DNA of 64,000 nucleotides from assembly GCF_042743185.1 (NCBI RefSeq), contig NZ_JBHYMS010000011.1, forward strand, positions 62,001-126,000. The letters are read 5' to 3'. The notes under the pieces were generated by a model. It worked only from the letters and a program-made list of their open reading frames with translations, made no database searches and was not told the DNA's origin. How positions within the stretch are numbered: position 1 is the first letter of the stretch; every line of letters begins with the position of its first letter. Both the position numbers and the translations under genes were made by a program. Below are positions 17,277 through 25,766 of the stretch, piece after piece. The stretch is from Inquilinus sp042743185 (lineage in GTDB: Bacteria; Pseudomonadota; Alphaproteobacteria; DSM-16000; Inquilinaceae).

Positions 17277-18872
17277 AGCAGATCGATCTTGCCGCGGCCG
17301 TACATCTGGCGCTTCACGAGTTTGAGCTTGGTGATCTGGCCCTCGGTCTGGCCGTTGGACCAGGGAGAGGTGATTGCGGCGCTGACCGCCGCCTGGTCCT
17401 TTGTGACGCCGCGGGCGAAGGCATCGACCAGGCTGGAGCGGGCCTGTTCCAGCCAAGGCTCGAGATCGACCAGCGACTTCTTGCGGATCATGCTTTGGAA
17501 GGCGGCGATGATGCTCCGCGCCTCGACCAGCTTCGGCACGCTGCTTTCGATCGCCGCGACGGTGACGGTCTCGGATTTGGAGAGGCTGTCACGGCCGATG
17601 GTCATGAAGCGCGCGATGGTGCGCGCCGAGGGAGCGCGGCTCAGGGCATTGCCGTCGACCTGCTCCGCCCGGCGGCGGCGGGCGGCCCACTCGGCCACGA
17701 CCCGAAGGCAGCCGCGGAAGCCTTGGGCTTTGAGGCGCCGCCACAGCTCGGCGCCGTTGCATTGACCGGCCGCCCACTGGGTGTCGAGCCATGGCAGATA
17801 GAGCTCGAGCGAGCTTTCCCGGACGCGAAAGACGTCGGAGCGCTGGCCACGCAGCACCCTGCGGACCAGATTGCGGCTGTGCCCGGTGCGGCGCACGATC
17901 TCCTTGATCGTGACGCCATCCTTGGCCAGTCCGAGAATGGCGGCGTTGGTGTCCTCGCGGCGAAGGTACCCCTCATATTGGATCCGCTCGGCGGCGGTGA
18001 GCAGGTCCGGATCGATCGTGGCGGCGCCGATTGCGGTGCGGATCTGCCGCATGGATTTGCGCACCGCGTCGAGGAAGGCCCGGCTGGCGTTCTCCATCAG
18101 GTGCCAACGGTCGGCGACCTGGGTGGCCTGCGGCAGCGCCTTGGCCGTGGCCACGGCGTAGCCGCCACCGCGGTCGCGGGCGACGACGGCGATCTGCGGC
18201 TGGTCCGAGAGCCAGGCCTGCGCCGTCGCCGGCTCGCGGTCAGGCAGCAGGGCAATGGTCTTGCGCCGTTCCAGGTCGCAGATGATGGTCCCGTAGCGCT
18301 GGTTGCGCCGCCATGCCCAGTCGTCGATCCCGATCACGGTCGGCGGGATAAAGCGTGAGCCGCCGTGTCGGCGCACGACGCGCAGCAGCGTGTCATTGCT
18401 GACCGGCAGCCTCAGCCTTCGCGCCAGATTCGCCGCCGGCCGGCCACCCAGCGCGAGCCCGAGATGGCGGATGATGTGATCGAGCCGGGCGGTCCGTCGT
18501 CCCCACGGCGCCAGCACGGCCGCGTCGAACCGTTCGGTGAAGATCCGGCGCCCGCACAGCACCGCGTCACAGTGGAACCGCCGCGCCTGCACCACCAGCC
18601 GGACCGGTTTGCCGGCCATGGGCAGGTCGGCCAGACGCCGGCGATATCGGCTGTGGACCCGCGTGCAGATCGACCCGCATTCCGGGCAGGCACTCGCCTT
18701 GTTCACCGCGCGGACGGTGATCAGCAGGCCCGCGGCATCGTAGACGGCATCATCCACCACGAAGCCGCGCGGCACAAGGTCGGATGGCCGGAGAGCATCT
18801 CGCATGGTGTTGATTCCCCTCGTGAAACCAACATCAGCAGACTCCTCAATCCCATCAAAATTGAGTCAGAGC
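17221..18872 (-). mobile_element. ISL3-family insertion sequence
   Basis: A 1652-bp element carrying one transposase gene. Left end GCTCTGACGCAGTTTTGATG starting at 17221 and the complement of the right end ending at 18872 agree at 19 of the first 21 positions. It is flanked by eight-base sequences CAAATTTG (17213-17220) and CAATCTTG (18873-18880), six of eight identical, as expected for an eight-base ISL3 duplication that has mutated or for imperfect boundaries. If the end is taken as GG at 17220 the flanks match worse. It interrupts the 3' end of the first Mor-like gene. Confidence 0.85.
17249..18805 (-). CDS. ISL3-family transposase
   Basis: A 518-residue transposase with the family layout: an N-terminal zinc finger (CPECGSIC then RRFHCDAVLCGRRIF), helix-turn-helix HIIRHLGLALGGRPAANLARRL, and a DDE domain with D in TVIGIDDWAWRRNQRYG, D in VVARDRGGGYA and E in SPWSNGQTEGQITKLKLVK. 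It fills the element and appears full length and undamaged, so the IS may be active. Expressed from a promoter inside the right end of the element, antisense to the surrounding phage genes. Confidence 0.95.
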   Translation of the reverse strand: MRDALRPSDLVPRGFVVDDAVYDAAGLLITVRAVNKASACPECGSICTRVHSRYRRRLADLPMAGKPVRLVVQARRFHCDAVLCGRRIFTERFDAAVLAPWGRRTARLDHIIRHLGLALGGRPAANLARRLRLPVSNDTLLRVVRRHGGSRFIPPTVIGIDDWAWRRNQRYGTIICDLERRKTIALLPDREPATAQAWLSDQPQIAVVARDRGGGYAVATAKALPQATQVADRWHLMENASRAFLDAVRKSMRQIRTAIGAATIDPDLLTAAERIQYEGYLRREDTNAAILGLAKDGVTIKEIVRRTGHSRNLVRRVLRGQRSDVFRVRESSLELYLPWLDTQWAAGQCNGAELWRRLKAQGFRGCLRVVAEWAARRRRAEQVDGNALSRAPSARTIARFMTIGRDSLSKSETVTVAAIESSVPKLVEARSIIAAFQSMIRKKSLVDLEPWLEQARSSLVDAFARGVTKDQAAVSAAITSPWSNGQTEGQITKLKLVKRQMYGRGKIDLLQARVIGAT

Positions 18873-18901
18873 CAATCTTGTGCGCCGATTGACAGCCGTC
18901 C

Positions 18902-19321
18902 ATGGATGAGCGGCCGATCACGCCGGAATGGTTCCCGGGCATCCTGTACGAGCTTGCGCGCGCCGGCTTCGTGCAAGAGGCGGCGGCCCTCTCCGAAGCC
19001 AGGGGCGGCCGGACGATCGATATCCCCCTCCGTGAGCGGCTGACCGACGCCAGCGCGCTGGCACGGTTGATCGGGATGCCGGCGGCCGGTGCCGTCTCCG
19101 AACGCTGGGGCGGCACGCGCCAGTACGTGCCGCTCCGCGGTGGTGTCGGCTCGAAGATGCGCAACATCCTGGCGCATCCGGGCGGAACCGCCGAGTGCGC
19201 GAGGGACCTGCAGACATCGGAACAATGGGTCCGTCGTGTCCGCAATCAGGGCGGGTCGAAGCGTTGGCGGCCCAGCGATTGCGAGGCCTCCCGTCCAGCG
19301 TCGCCGCTAACGGGGGGCTAA
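18902..19321 (+). CDS. second Mor-like transcription activator
   Basis: A 139-residue paralogue of the protein at 16785. Shared blocks are the opening WFPGILYELARAGFVQEA (compare YMPLIEAGFRAEA), the Mor core LARLIGMPAAGAVSERWGGTRQYVP, and TAECARDLQTSEQWVRRVRNQGG as the helix-turn-helix. Before IS insertion its start codon lay inside the last codons of the first Mor-like gene, so both were translationally coupled. It now depends on read-through or a promoter from the IS. Why two activators are kept is unknown; Mu itself has Mor and the related protein C for middle and late genes. Confidence 0.75.
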   Translation: MDERPITPEWFPGILYELARAGFVQEAAALSEARGGRTIDIPLRERLTDASALARLIGMPAAGAVSERWGGTRQYVPLRGGVGSKMRNILAHPGGTAECARDLQTSEQWVRRVRNQGGSKRWRPSDCEASRPASPLTGG

Positions 19322-19448
19322 CGGGGACAGGACGGCCGAACATCGGCCGGGTGCGGGGATGGGTGCCGCAGGCTCCCCGAGACCGCTCCTCGCCCCTCCT
19401 ACGAAATCACACTCGCCGGGCATGGCCCGGCCTGCATGGAGAGAAGAC

Positions 19449-20207
19449 ATGGCAGAAGACATCCGCTCCAGCGGCGATCTGATCACGGATTCCGGCGCGC
19501 TGGACGAGATCCGCGCCATACTGGAACGCCGGCGCGCCGTCGAGGCACAGCGGGCCGAGGCGAAGGACCATATCGGCCTGGTCGACCGGCGCCTGGAGGA
19601 ACTGGCGGCGATGGTTGTGTCGGCGGAAGCCGGCAAGCTCCCGCTGCATGACCCACGGCCGATCGGTCGGCTCGCGTCGCTGCTCAGCGGCACGGCGGCT
19701 GGCCCTGACCCTGCCGAGGTTCAGCGCCGGCGCGATCACAATACCGTCCAGCAGGCTCTGATTGACGACGCCCGGCAGGATATCGCCCTGTTGGAGGAGG
19801 AAAGGCAGCGTGCGCAGGCCGAGTGCGACGACGCCGAGCGGCGCATCGCAACCGTCAACGGCGAGTTGCACGCGGTGGTCGCGGACGCACTCTTCATCGC
19901 GTTCCAGCGGGAGGCCTTGGCCCTGGTCGAGCGGCGCCTGCGCCCGCTGCGTCTGTTGAAGCGTCGGTTCCCTGGGCGATCGCTGTTGATGGAGCGGCTG
20001 TCCAATGTGGAGATCAGTTGGCGCGAGATGCGGCCGAGCCCGGTCGAGGGAGCATCCGATCGTTCCGTCACACGCACAATCTGGCCGGCCAATGGAGCAG
20101 ACGACAGCGAAACCGCGGAGGAATTCCTGTCCCGGATTGCGACAGAGATCGACGCCAAGGGTGGCGCGAAGCGGACCAAATCCGTCGACGACGGGCCGGG
20201 CCGATAG
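19449..20207 (+). CDS. coiled-coil phage protein of unknown function
   Basis: A 252-residue protein starting MAEDIRSSGDLITDSGALDE, with AGAGAAG-type purines before the ATG; an upstream in-frame start at 19359 lacks this. Long amphipathic helices run through AILERRRAVEAQRAEAKDHI and LLEEERQRAQAECDDAERRIATVNGEL, with a basic middle section LRPLRLLKRRFPGRSLL and an acidic tail. No enzyme motif is visible. It is the last gene that can be tied to the prophage by strand, spacing and composition; no head, portal, terminase or tail gene follows. Confidence 0.6.
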   Translation: MAEDIRSSGDLITDSGALDEIRAILERRRAVEAQRAEAKDHIGLVDRRLEELAAMVVSAEAGKLPLHDPRPIGRLASLLSGTAAGPDPAEVQRRRDHNTVQQALIDDARQDIALLEEERQRAQAECDDAERRIATVNGELHAVVADALFIAFQREALALVERRLRPLRLLKRRFPGRSLLMERLSNVEISWREMRPSPVEGASDRSVTRTIWPANGADDSETAEEFLSRIATEIDAKGGAKRTKSVDDGPGR

Positions 20208-20697
20208 GGTGGCGGTCGTGCCATGCTGCTGAACTATGCCTCACGGTTCGAGGCCGGTGCCAGCAGCGCGATCATCGCGATGCCGAATAGGCGGCGAGAG
20301 TAATTTGCTGAACGGCCCGTCTGAGAGTAGGTCAATGGCCAAGGCGGCCGCGTCAACGCGACCGCCACTTTCCCGGATAGCGGAAATCGTGGCATGAAGT
20401 GAGATAAATCCAGCGTCTTTTGGCGTCAGGTATCCTACCGCCTGACGTGACAAGGCCAGTTTTGCCGGGCCGACGAACGCCAATATCGGCCATCACGCCG
20501 GTGCCTCAGTATCGGACGAAACCCAAACCCCAAGTACCCGGTCGGTTACGGTGAGACGGAGCGATCTCGGCACGCAAGAAGCCGCTTTGGAGACGAAATC
20601 CGCATTACAGACATCTGGGGTCGCGGGCATGCCCTTCGCCGTGACGCCCTCGCGAGAACGGTCTCTGGTGACATGCTCTTCGGCCGTGGAGATCTTC
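20208..20697. other. 490-base gap between prophage remnant and defence operon
   Basis: No convincing gene. Short frames on both strands lack family similarity, ribosome-binding sites and consistent codon use. No copy of GATTGCGGCCC is found, so this is not an obvious right phage end. The operon to the right ends toward this gap; no strong terminator was seen. Confidence 0.5.
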
Positions 20698-23193
20698 TCA
20701 CGCAGCAAATGCATCTTCATCCTCGACATCCTCGTCAGGAGACACGCCTCGCGACCATCGAGCCGATTCGGCATCAAAGGTCGCTCCAAGCGCTCTCAGG
20801 CAGTTCGATACTGTCGATCGCTCGCAGGGTCTGAGAATCGTCTTCTCAACGTCAGCAACAATATCGTCCAGTGAAAGCGGCACGTTCGCTCCAATGAGAA
20901 TTGCTGTAACCGCGTCGCTCACGCTCATCCGTCGTGGTCCGCCCCAATCCTCAAGGAACAGATATTGTGCCGAATTTACACGCATTCGTGGGTCCACGGC
21001 CGCGAGGCTACACACCATCTCCGCTGTCATTTCGGGAGGAACTCTCCCCTCCAGCGCATCCAAAATCTCGGAGACGTGAAACGCGACGCCTCGCATCGAA
21101 AGGATCTCAGAAAGGTGATTCAGCAGATGGGGTTGATCATCTCGCTTTACAGCAATGTCCCGGTCATTAAGTCCCCAAAGTCCTGGACCAATTCGAAGCA
21201 AAGGATCCGCAGCAACGACTTGAAATATTTCGTTCACCCCTCTCAGTGCAACGAGCCGCTGCTTGATTTCGCTTGTCCGTAGAGGTCGGCCGGACTGCTG
21301 CACGACAGCAATGATCGCCTGTCTCAAATTTGCCCGAGCGACGGCGCCATCGTCGGGATTTGGTTGCGCCCATACCATGCGTCCCAGCCGACGCAGGCCT
21401 CCAGAGCGCTGGAGGGCCACATCGATCACGTACTTGTCCGTGCGAAGGGCCAATCCAGACGACCGCTCGATCAATGCATTCAGGATCTCGCTCGCGTGCC
21501 ACTGACGGCCCGGCGAACCCCCAGCCACTACATCCTCTGCCTCATCTCCTAGGCGCTCGACGTCACCGTTCCCCAGCCGTAGATGACGGTCAACCCCATA
21601 GGTGCCCCGTCCGAGTAGAAAACCGACTGCTGCTGCGGCATTGTGGGCGCGACGTACATCAATATCCCTGCCAGCTCTAGCGGAGGCGAGTTCGGCAATT
21701 TCTGTGAAGTGGAGCGGATGATTGGCTGCCTGCAAGACTGCCTCGACCACATGCTCAGCACCTCTACCGTAGCTGCGGAGGATCAAATCGCCCCGCTCAT
21801 CGACGACAAAATGGCAGTAACGGGATGATTTTTCCCAGAGTAGATCCTTGAATTCGCGGGCCCCTCGCGGGAGTAAAGCATCGACAAGAGCGCGACAGTG
21901 AGGCTGACTCCAACTCTCACCAACTCCACTTTGCAATAGGCGACTAGCCTCACCAATGCTTCCCTCCCACCTTGCCTGCGAGAGAAATGCCAGATACTCG
22001 ACCCCGTCGACCGCAACAATCTCGGCGCTGCCCTTGCAAATGTTGGAGAGAATGTATCTAAACGTCTCGGGAAATTGAGAAATCCCCGTGAACCACGCGT
22101 CAGCCGCCTCGACTCCCAACAAGGGTAGAGGAACTTCGCGATTCTGTAGAAGTGACATAAGCTTCTTCGACAATAGATCGTCCCAGAATTCTTCGCGAAG
22201 GAGCCGCTTGAGAATCTTCGATTCTATTTGTCGAACCCGCTCACGTGTAACGCCATAAACCTCTCCGATCTGCTGTAGCGTTTGCGCAGGGGTATCGAGA
22301 CCCATCCTCCGCCGCAGGACTTCACGTTCCCTTTCTTCGTATTTGGTTAGCGACTGACGGACACTGACCAGAAGACTGCTTTCAGAAGCATCGCTCACTC
22401 GGTCGTCGATGCTGAACGGCCCCTCGGCAAGGGCGTGCTCAAGAGATTCGACCAGATCACTGACCGATCGTCGTCCGAAGTTCGGAACGTCGAGAAGCTG
22501 CTTGAGCGTAAACGTCTCGAGATCCCTTATGCGGGTGATCTTCAATCCTGAGAAGACATTGGAGATACGAACGGTTAGTTCCAACGACTCGAATGGACGA
22601 TCTGCAAGCCACGGCGGAGCTGCTCTCGCGAATTCACAGGGATCGGCGCGCCCAGATCCGATGAATTCCTCAAATCGATATACACCGATGGATGTACGAA
22701 GACGTCGGTCAAGCTCAGTCTCTCGGGACCAATAAGACAATTCGTCGAAAATTCCGACCGACTCAAGTTCGGCAGCAGCTTCCGGTGTGACCTCAAGGAA
22801 ATCTCGGACCCAGCCTTCCGCTTCCTGAGTTGGTTGCTGCGGACTTGGAGGCTGCACTTCCTCGTCATCGAGCACGTATCCCCAACCCTGTCTGCCCAGA
22901 TAAACCGGCATCCCTTCGATGAATCCGATCGGGAGATCGGTTGATAAGAACCCGCTTGGGAGTGCATATTTTGCAGCGCCTGTGAGCAGTAGGCGGCCAG
23001 AACGATTGCAAACGAGATCGTCGAACGCACGGGATGGTGGACGGTCGAAGCCCACGTGCAGAACGCCAGTGGCGAGTTCGGCATTGTCTCGCGATGCCCA
23101 GGCCTCCAGCAACGTCTTCAGATCACGATGGACGCTAACCGCCCACTCACCTGTCGGCGCCCGGAGCATCAGAAATGCTCTCAGCGTCGTCAT
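20698..23193 (-). CDS. sigma-70 region 4 / alpha-CTD / multi-HARE-HTH fusion protein of the defence-like operon
   Basis: An 831-residue protein of unusual architecture. Residues about 200-256 (LTVRISNVFSGLKITRIRDL then LLDVPNFGRRSVSDLVE) match the helix-hairpin-helix of RNA polymerase alpha C-terminal domains. Residues 283-335 contain EREREVLRRRMGLD and QIGEVYGVTRERVRQIESK, nearly identical to region 4.2 of housekeeping sigma factors. From residue 479 onward about five winged-helix segments of HARE-HTH type follow (for example NHPLHFTEIAELA with GRGTYGVD, and GRPLRTSEIKQRLV with GPGLWGLN). There is no sigma region 2, so it cannot be a normal sigma factor. It is the last gene of a six-gene operon, two bases after the preceding stop. 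A DNA-reading or RNA-polymerase-contacting role is inferred; biochemical function is unknown. Confidence 0.85.
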   Translation of the reverse strand: MTTLRAFLMLRAPTGEWAVSVHRDLKTLLEAWASRDNAELATGVLHVGFDRPPSRAFDDLVCNRSGRLLLTGAAKYALPSGFLSTDLPIGFIEGMPVYLGRQGWGYVLDDEEVQPPSPQQPTQEAEGWVRDFLEVTPEAAAELESVGIFDELSYWSRETELDRRLRTSIGVYRFEEFIGSGRADPCEFARAAPPWLADRPFESLELTVRISNVFSGLKITRIRDLETFTLKQLLDVPNFGRRSVSDLVESLEHALAEGPFSIDDRVSDASESSLLVSVRQSLTKYEEREREVLRRRMGLDTPAQTLQQIGEVYGVTRERVRQIESKILKRLLREEFWDDLLSKKLMSLLQNREVPLPLLGVEAADAWFTGISQFPETFRYILSNICKGSAEIVAVDGVEYLAFLSQARWEGSIGEASRLLQSGVGESWSQPHCRALVDALLPRGAREFKDLLWEKSSRYCHFVVDERGDLILRSYGRGAEHVVEAVLQAANHPLHFTEIAELASARAGRDIDVRRAHNAAAAVGFLLGRGTYGVDRHLRLGNGDVERLGDEAEDVVAGGSPGRQWHASEILNALIERSSGLALRTDKYVIDVALQRSGGLRRLGRMVWAQPNPDDGAVARANLRQAIIAVVQQSGRPLRTSEIKQRLVALRGVNEIFQVVAADPLLRIGPGLWGLNDRDIAVKRDDQPHLLNHLSEILSMRGVAFHVSEILDALEGRVPPEMTAEMVCSLAAVDPRMRVNSAQYLFLEDWGGPRRMSVSDAVTAILIGANVPLSLDDIVADVEKTILRPCERSTVSNCLRALGATFDAESARWSRGVSPDEDVEDEDAFAA

Positions 23194-23195
23194 TG

Positions 23196-23570
23196 TCAGG
23201 TTGCTTTCTCGGACAATTTATCGAAGATCGCGACAAAATCGATGTGCCCCTGCGTGGCCTGCGCGTAGAGCTCGTTGACTCCCCAATCGGCAAGGCGCTC
23301 CACCAGCCGATAGACTGTGGTGTCTGTAAGTTGATCCTGCATGAGCGCCTCGACGGCCCGTCGCAGTGTCTGGTCGGGGTCCAGCGAGCCAACATTGAAT
23401 AATGTCACCCGCTTCGCAAATTCCGGCGGAATGACTCCATGAGCCAGCGCGAGGCCAACGCCAAATCTGTACCCGTCCATCTTCTCTGCGAATATCTCTC
23501 GCTCCTTCAATTCATCTAATTTGTCATTCGCGGCGTCGGATAGGCCGACCGTGATTAAGTCTGAGGTCAC
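23196..23570 (-). CDS. small defence-operon protein, possibly DndE-like
   Basis: A 124-residue protein starting MTSDLITVGLSDAANDKLDELK, with DGYRFGVGLALAHGVIPP near residue 35 and a helical C-terminus. It overlaps the ATPase stop by four bases and precedes the 831-residue gene by two. By position (directly after a DndD-like ATPase), size and the opening pattern of a helix reading AxDKLxxLK before an FGVxLAL helix it recalls DndE, a small protein of DNA phosphorothioation systems, but similarity is too weak to name it. No catalytic motif is visible. It probably forms a complex with the ATPase. Confidence 0.6.
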   Translation of the reverse strand: MTSDLITVGLSDAANDKLDELKEREIFAEKMDGYRFGVGLALAHGVIPPEFAKRVTLFNVGSLDPDQTLRRAVEALMQDQLTDTTVYRLVERLADWGVNELYAQATQGHIDFVAIFDKLSEKAT

Positions 23571-25552
23571 AGCGCCGTCCTTTCAATCCTCGACTGTGTT
23601 GGCGTTACTTCTCGAATCGTGTAAACCGCGCCCACGCGTGGCTTGATGGTGGCCAGATCGGTCTCTGGCCTGACTTCTCCGCTGTGAACCAGCAGCACGA
23701 ATTGGCTTGTCACGGTGGGGAGGTATTTTAGAATGTTATCTCGATGCTGCAGGTCTAGACGCCCAAATGGGGTATCCATGACGACTGGACCTACTGCACG
23801 TCCGGTGCGATTAAGTCCGTCAATCAATGAGAGCGCGACGATTTGTTCAGCGCCCGCGCTTCGGAGAGGCACCTTGCGACCAGTATCATCTATAATCGTC
23901 AGGCCATAGTTGGAGTTAATCTCGAGACCCCGATAGCCCTTTTGGGTGGTCATCTCCCGAAAGGCGAGAGTCGCTAGTTGTTCTACCCTAGAGCGAAGCC
24001 GGTCACGCAAGCGCTCAATACTTGTGGCAAAGGTTTTCTCAAGATCGGTTGCAATAGAAACCTTCAAGGTGCTTTTCTTCGATCGTGCAGGCGCGAGGCT
24101 CTCGATTGCCTTCTGCGAAACTGCAAGATCCTCCTTGGTCTTCTCAATGTCCTTACGAGTGGACGCTATTGATGTCTGAATGCGCCCTTCTTCAATTAAA
24201 GCACTCTGCTGCAAAGCGCGCTTACGTGCCAATTCAGCAGTATCATGTCCCGCGATTTCGTCGTTCAATCGTTCGATTTCATTTTCCGCTCGCTGAAGCT
24301 CCACTTCCATCCTTTTGAACTCCGAATCGATATCGGCTATTCGATCACGGGCGTTCACACCTCGAATTTTAGCAAGTGAAGCGATCTGCGCTGAAACCGC
24401 CTGCATGTCATCGGTATCATCGTCCATACGACGAAGCTCGGCTTGCATTTCCCCGAGCGAGGCACCCATTCTAATGCGACGGTCCTCGCCAAGCTCTTGA
24501 CCGCAGGTGGGGCACACGCTCGTCTTGAGGAGGCGGTCCAAATCGTCGATTTTAGTTTGAAGCCGGCCTTGTTGCCGCAAGCTTTGCGCCAGTTCGTTCT
24601 GCCGTCGCTGGAGCTGTGTCCTCTTGACCTGCAGCCTGGTGTCGAGGAGATCCTGCCAGGCTAGCCCAAGGAGCGTCTGACGATCCGTGGCTTTCTTGCG
24701 CTGGAGTTCCTCCAACGTGCGTCGTTGCGAAATGAGGGCATCGAGCTTCGACTTGGAAGCGAGCACGTTCGCGGCCGCCTCCAGTTCGTCGTCGAGCCTG
24801 TCGCGCTCGGAGCGGACATTGGCGCACCTAGCCTGAAGCCTATCCAAATCGCGTTCCAGCGCATCCTGCCGCGCGGTCAGGTCCAGCGTCCTTTCGGCCT
24901 GCTTCTCCAGGCCTTGGACGTGGGCTATGTCGCTACTCTGCCGCTTCGTCGCGGCCTTTAGGATCGCACCCAGTTCGTCCCGCCCATGGATTAGGGCCGG
25001 CACTCCTAACACCTGTTCAATTGCGTCCTTGATCCGGCGGCCCTGTTCGCTCCCCTCTATCAGAAGGCTCTCATATTCCTGAAGCAATTCGCCGTCGAAT
25101 AGGAAGAAGCGCGAAACTTGCTCCGGAGCAATCTGATCAATCTCGGGCTCCACTTGGTCGCCGCTCATCGGCGTTCCATCTCGGTTCAGCAGGACCGTGG
25201 TCTGGAAGTCTTCCGGGCGCGAAGGCCTCGCAACGCTTTGCCGACGCGTCGCTGTGCGGCGAAGATCGTATGAGCGCCCGTTCGCCTCGAACTGAATGAA
25301 CACCTGGACCCGCCAATCGTCCTCATTGGCCGCGTCTCTATTAACGATGTCCTGAATCGGGATCGGGCGCGAGTGACGACCAACGGCCTGACCATAGAAG
25401 CCCCATCGAAGGGCATTGAGCAGGCTGGTCTTGCCTCTCATATTGTCACCAAAAATAATCATGACGTTACGATTTTCGTCCATTGGAAAATCGATGATCA
25501 CATCACCCTTATAGGGCATGAAATTTGTTGCTGTTAATCTGATGAGTTTCAT
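23567..25552 (-). CDS. DndD-like SMC/Rad50-type ATPase
   Basis: A 661-residue ABC-class ATPase. Walker A GDNMRGKTS is at residues 35-43, the FLFDGE motif typical of DndD-like proteins at 150-155, two coiled-coil arms flank a zinc-hook CPTC at 347-350, the signature SAGAEQ is at 565-570 and Walker B/D-loop VVMDTPFGRLD at 590-600. DndD-type ATPases serve DNA phosphorothioation or related modification and defence complexes. Here no DndC-type sulfurtransferase or cysteine desulfurase is present; the neighbours are a methyltransferase and a PLD-helicase, so the ATPase more likely belongs to a helicase-methylase-ATPase type defence system. It begins 10 bases after the 67-residue gene's stop. Confidence 0.88.
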   Translation of the reverse strand: MKLIRLTATNFMPYKGDVIIDFPMDENRNVMIIFGDNMRGKTSLLNALRWGFYGQAVGRHSRPIPIQDIVNRDAANEDDWRVQVFIQFEANGRSYDLRRTATRRQSVARPSRPEDFQTTVLLNRDGTPMSGDQVEPEIDQIAPEQVSRFFLFDGELLQEYESLLIEGSEQGRRIKDAIEQVLGVPALIHGRDELGAILKAATKRQSSDIAHVQGLEKQAERTLDLTARQDALERDLDRLQARCANVRSERDRLDDELEAAANVLASKSKLDALISQRRTLEELQRKKATDRQTLLGLAWQDLLDTRLQVKRTQLQRRQNELAQSLRQQGRLQTKIDDLDRLLKTSVCPTCGQELGEDRRIRMGASLGEMQAELRRMDDDTDDMQAVSAQIASLAKIRGVNARDRIADIDSEFKRMEVELQRAENEIERLNDEIAGHDTAELARKRALQQSALIEEGRIQTSIASTRKDIEKTKEDLAVSQKAIESLAPARSKKSTLKVSIATDLEKTFATSIERLRDRLRSRVEQLATLAFREMTTQKGYRGLEINSNYGLTIIDDTGRKVPLRSAGAEQIVALSLIDGLNRTGRAVGPVVMDTPFGRLDLQHRDNILKYLPTVTSQFVLLVHSGEVRPETDLATIKPRVGAVYTIREVTPTQSRIERTAL

Positions 25553-25562
25553 GTCGGCTGCC

Positions 25563-25766
25563 TCAGGCGTCTACAGGTTTTTGCGTGACTAGCGCATCTA
25601 TGAGCCTCTCCATCGCACCCATCGACGCCGCGCGATCATCGCTAAATTGATATTTCTTTTGTATTAGATAGCATTGGCGCACCAACTCTGAGTCCAGGCT
25701 CGGCGCTACTTCTGCCATTGCAGAGATTAAAGTCTGTAGCGCCATATCAACTTCATTTCCGCTCAT
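25563..25766 (-). CDS. DNA-modification-system-associated small protein
   Basis: A 67-residue acidic, wholly helical protein starting MSGNEVDMALQTLISAMAEV. It overlaps the helicase stop by four bases and sits immediately before the ATPase gene. Small helical proteins in this slot are recurrent in ABC-ATPase-linked modification/defence operons and act as middle components or adaptors. No domain beyond helices can be recognised; membership in such a family is inferred from position and size. Confidence 0.6.
   Translation of the reverse strand: MSGNEVDMALQTLISAMAEVAPSLDSELVRQCYLIQKKYQFSDDRAASMGAMERLIDALVTQKPVDA

Noticed and set aside
20241..20483. 80-codon minus-strand frame between prophage and defence operon
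   Set aside because: No ribosome-binding site, no family pattern, and codon use unlike neighbours; insufficient to call a gene.
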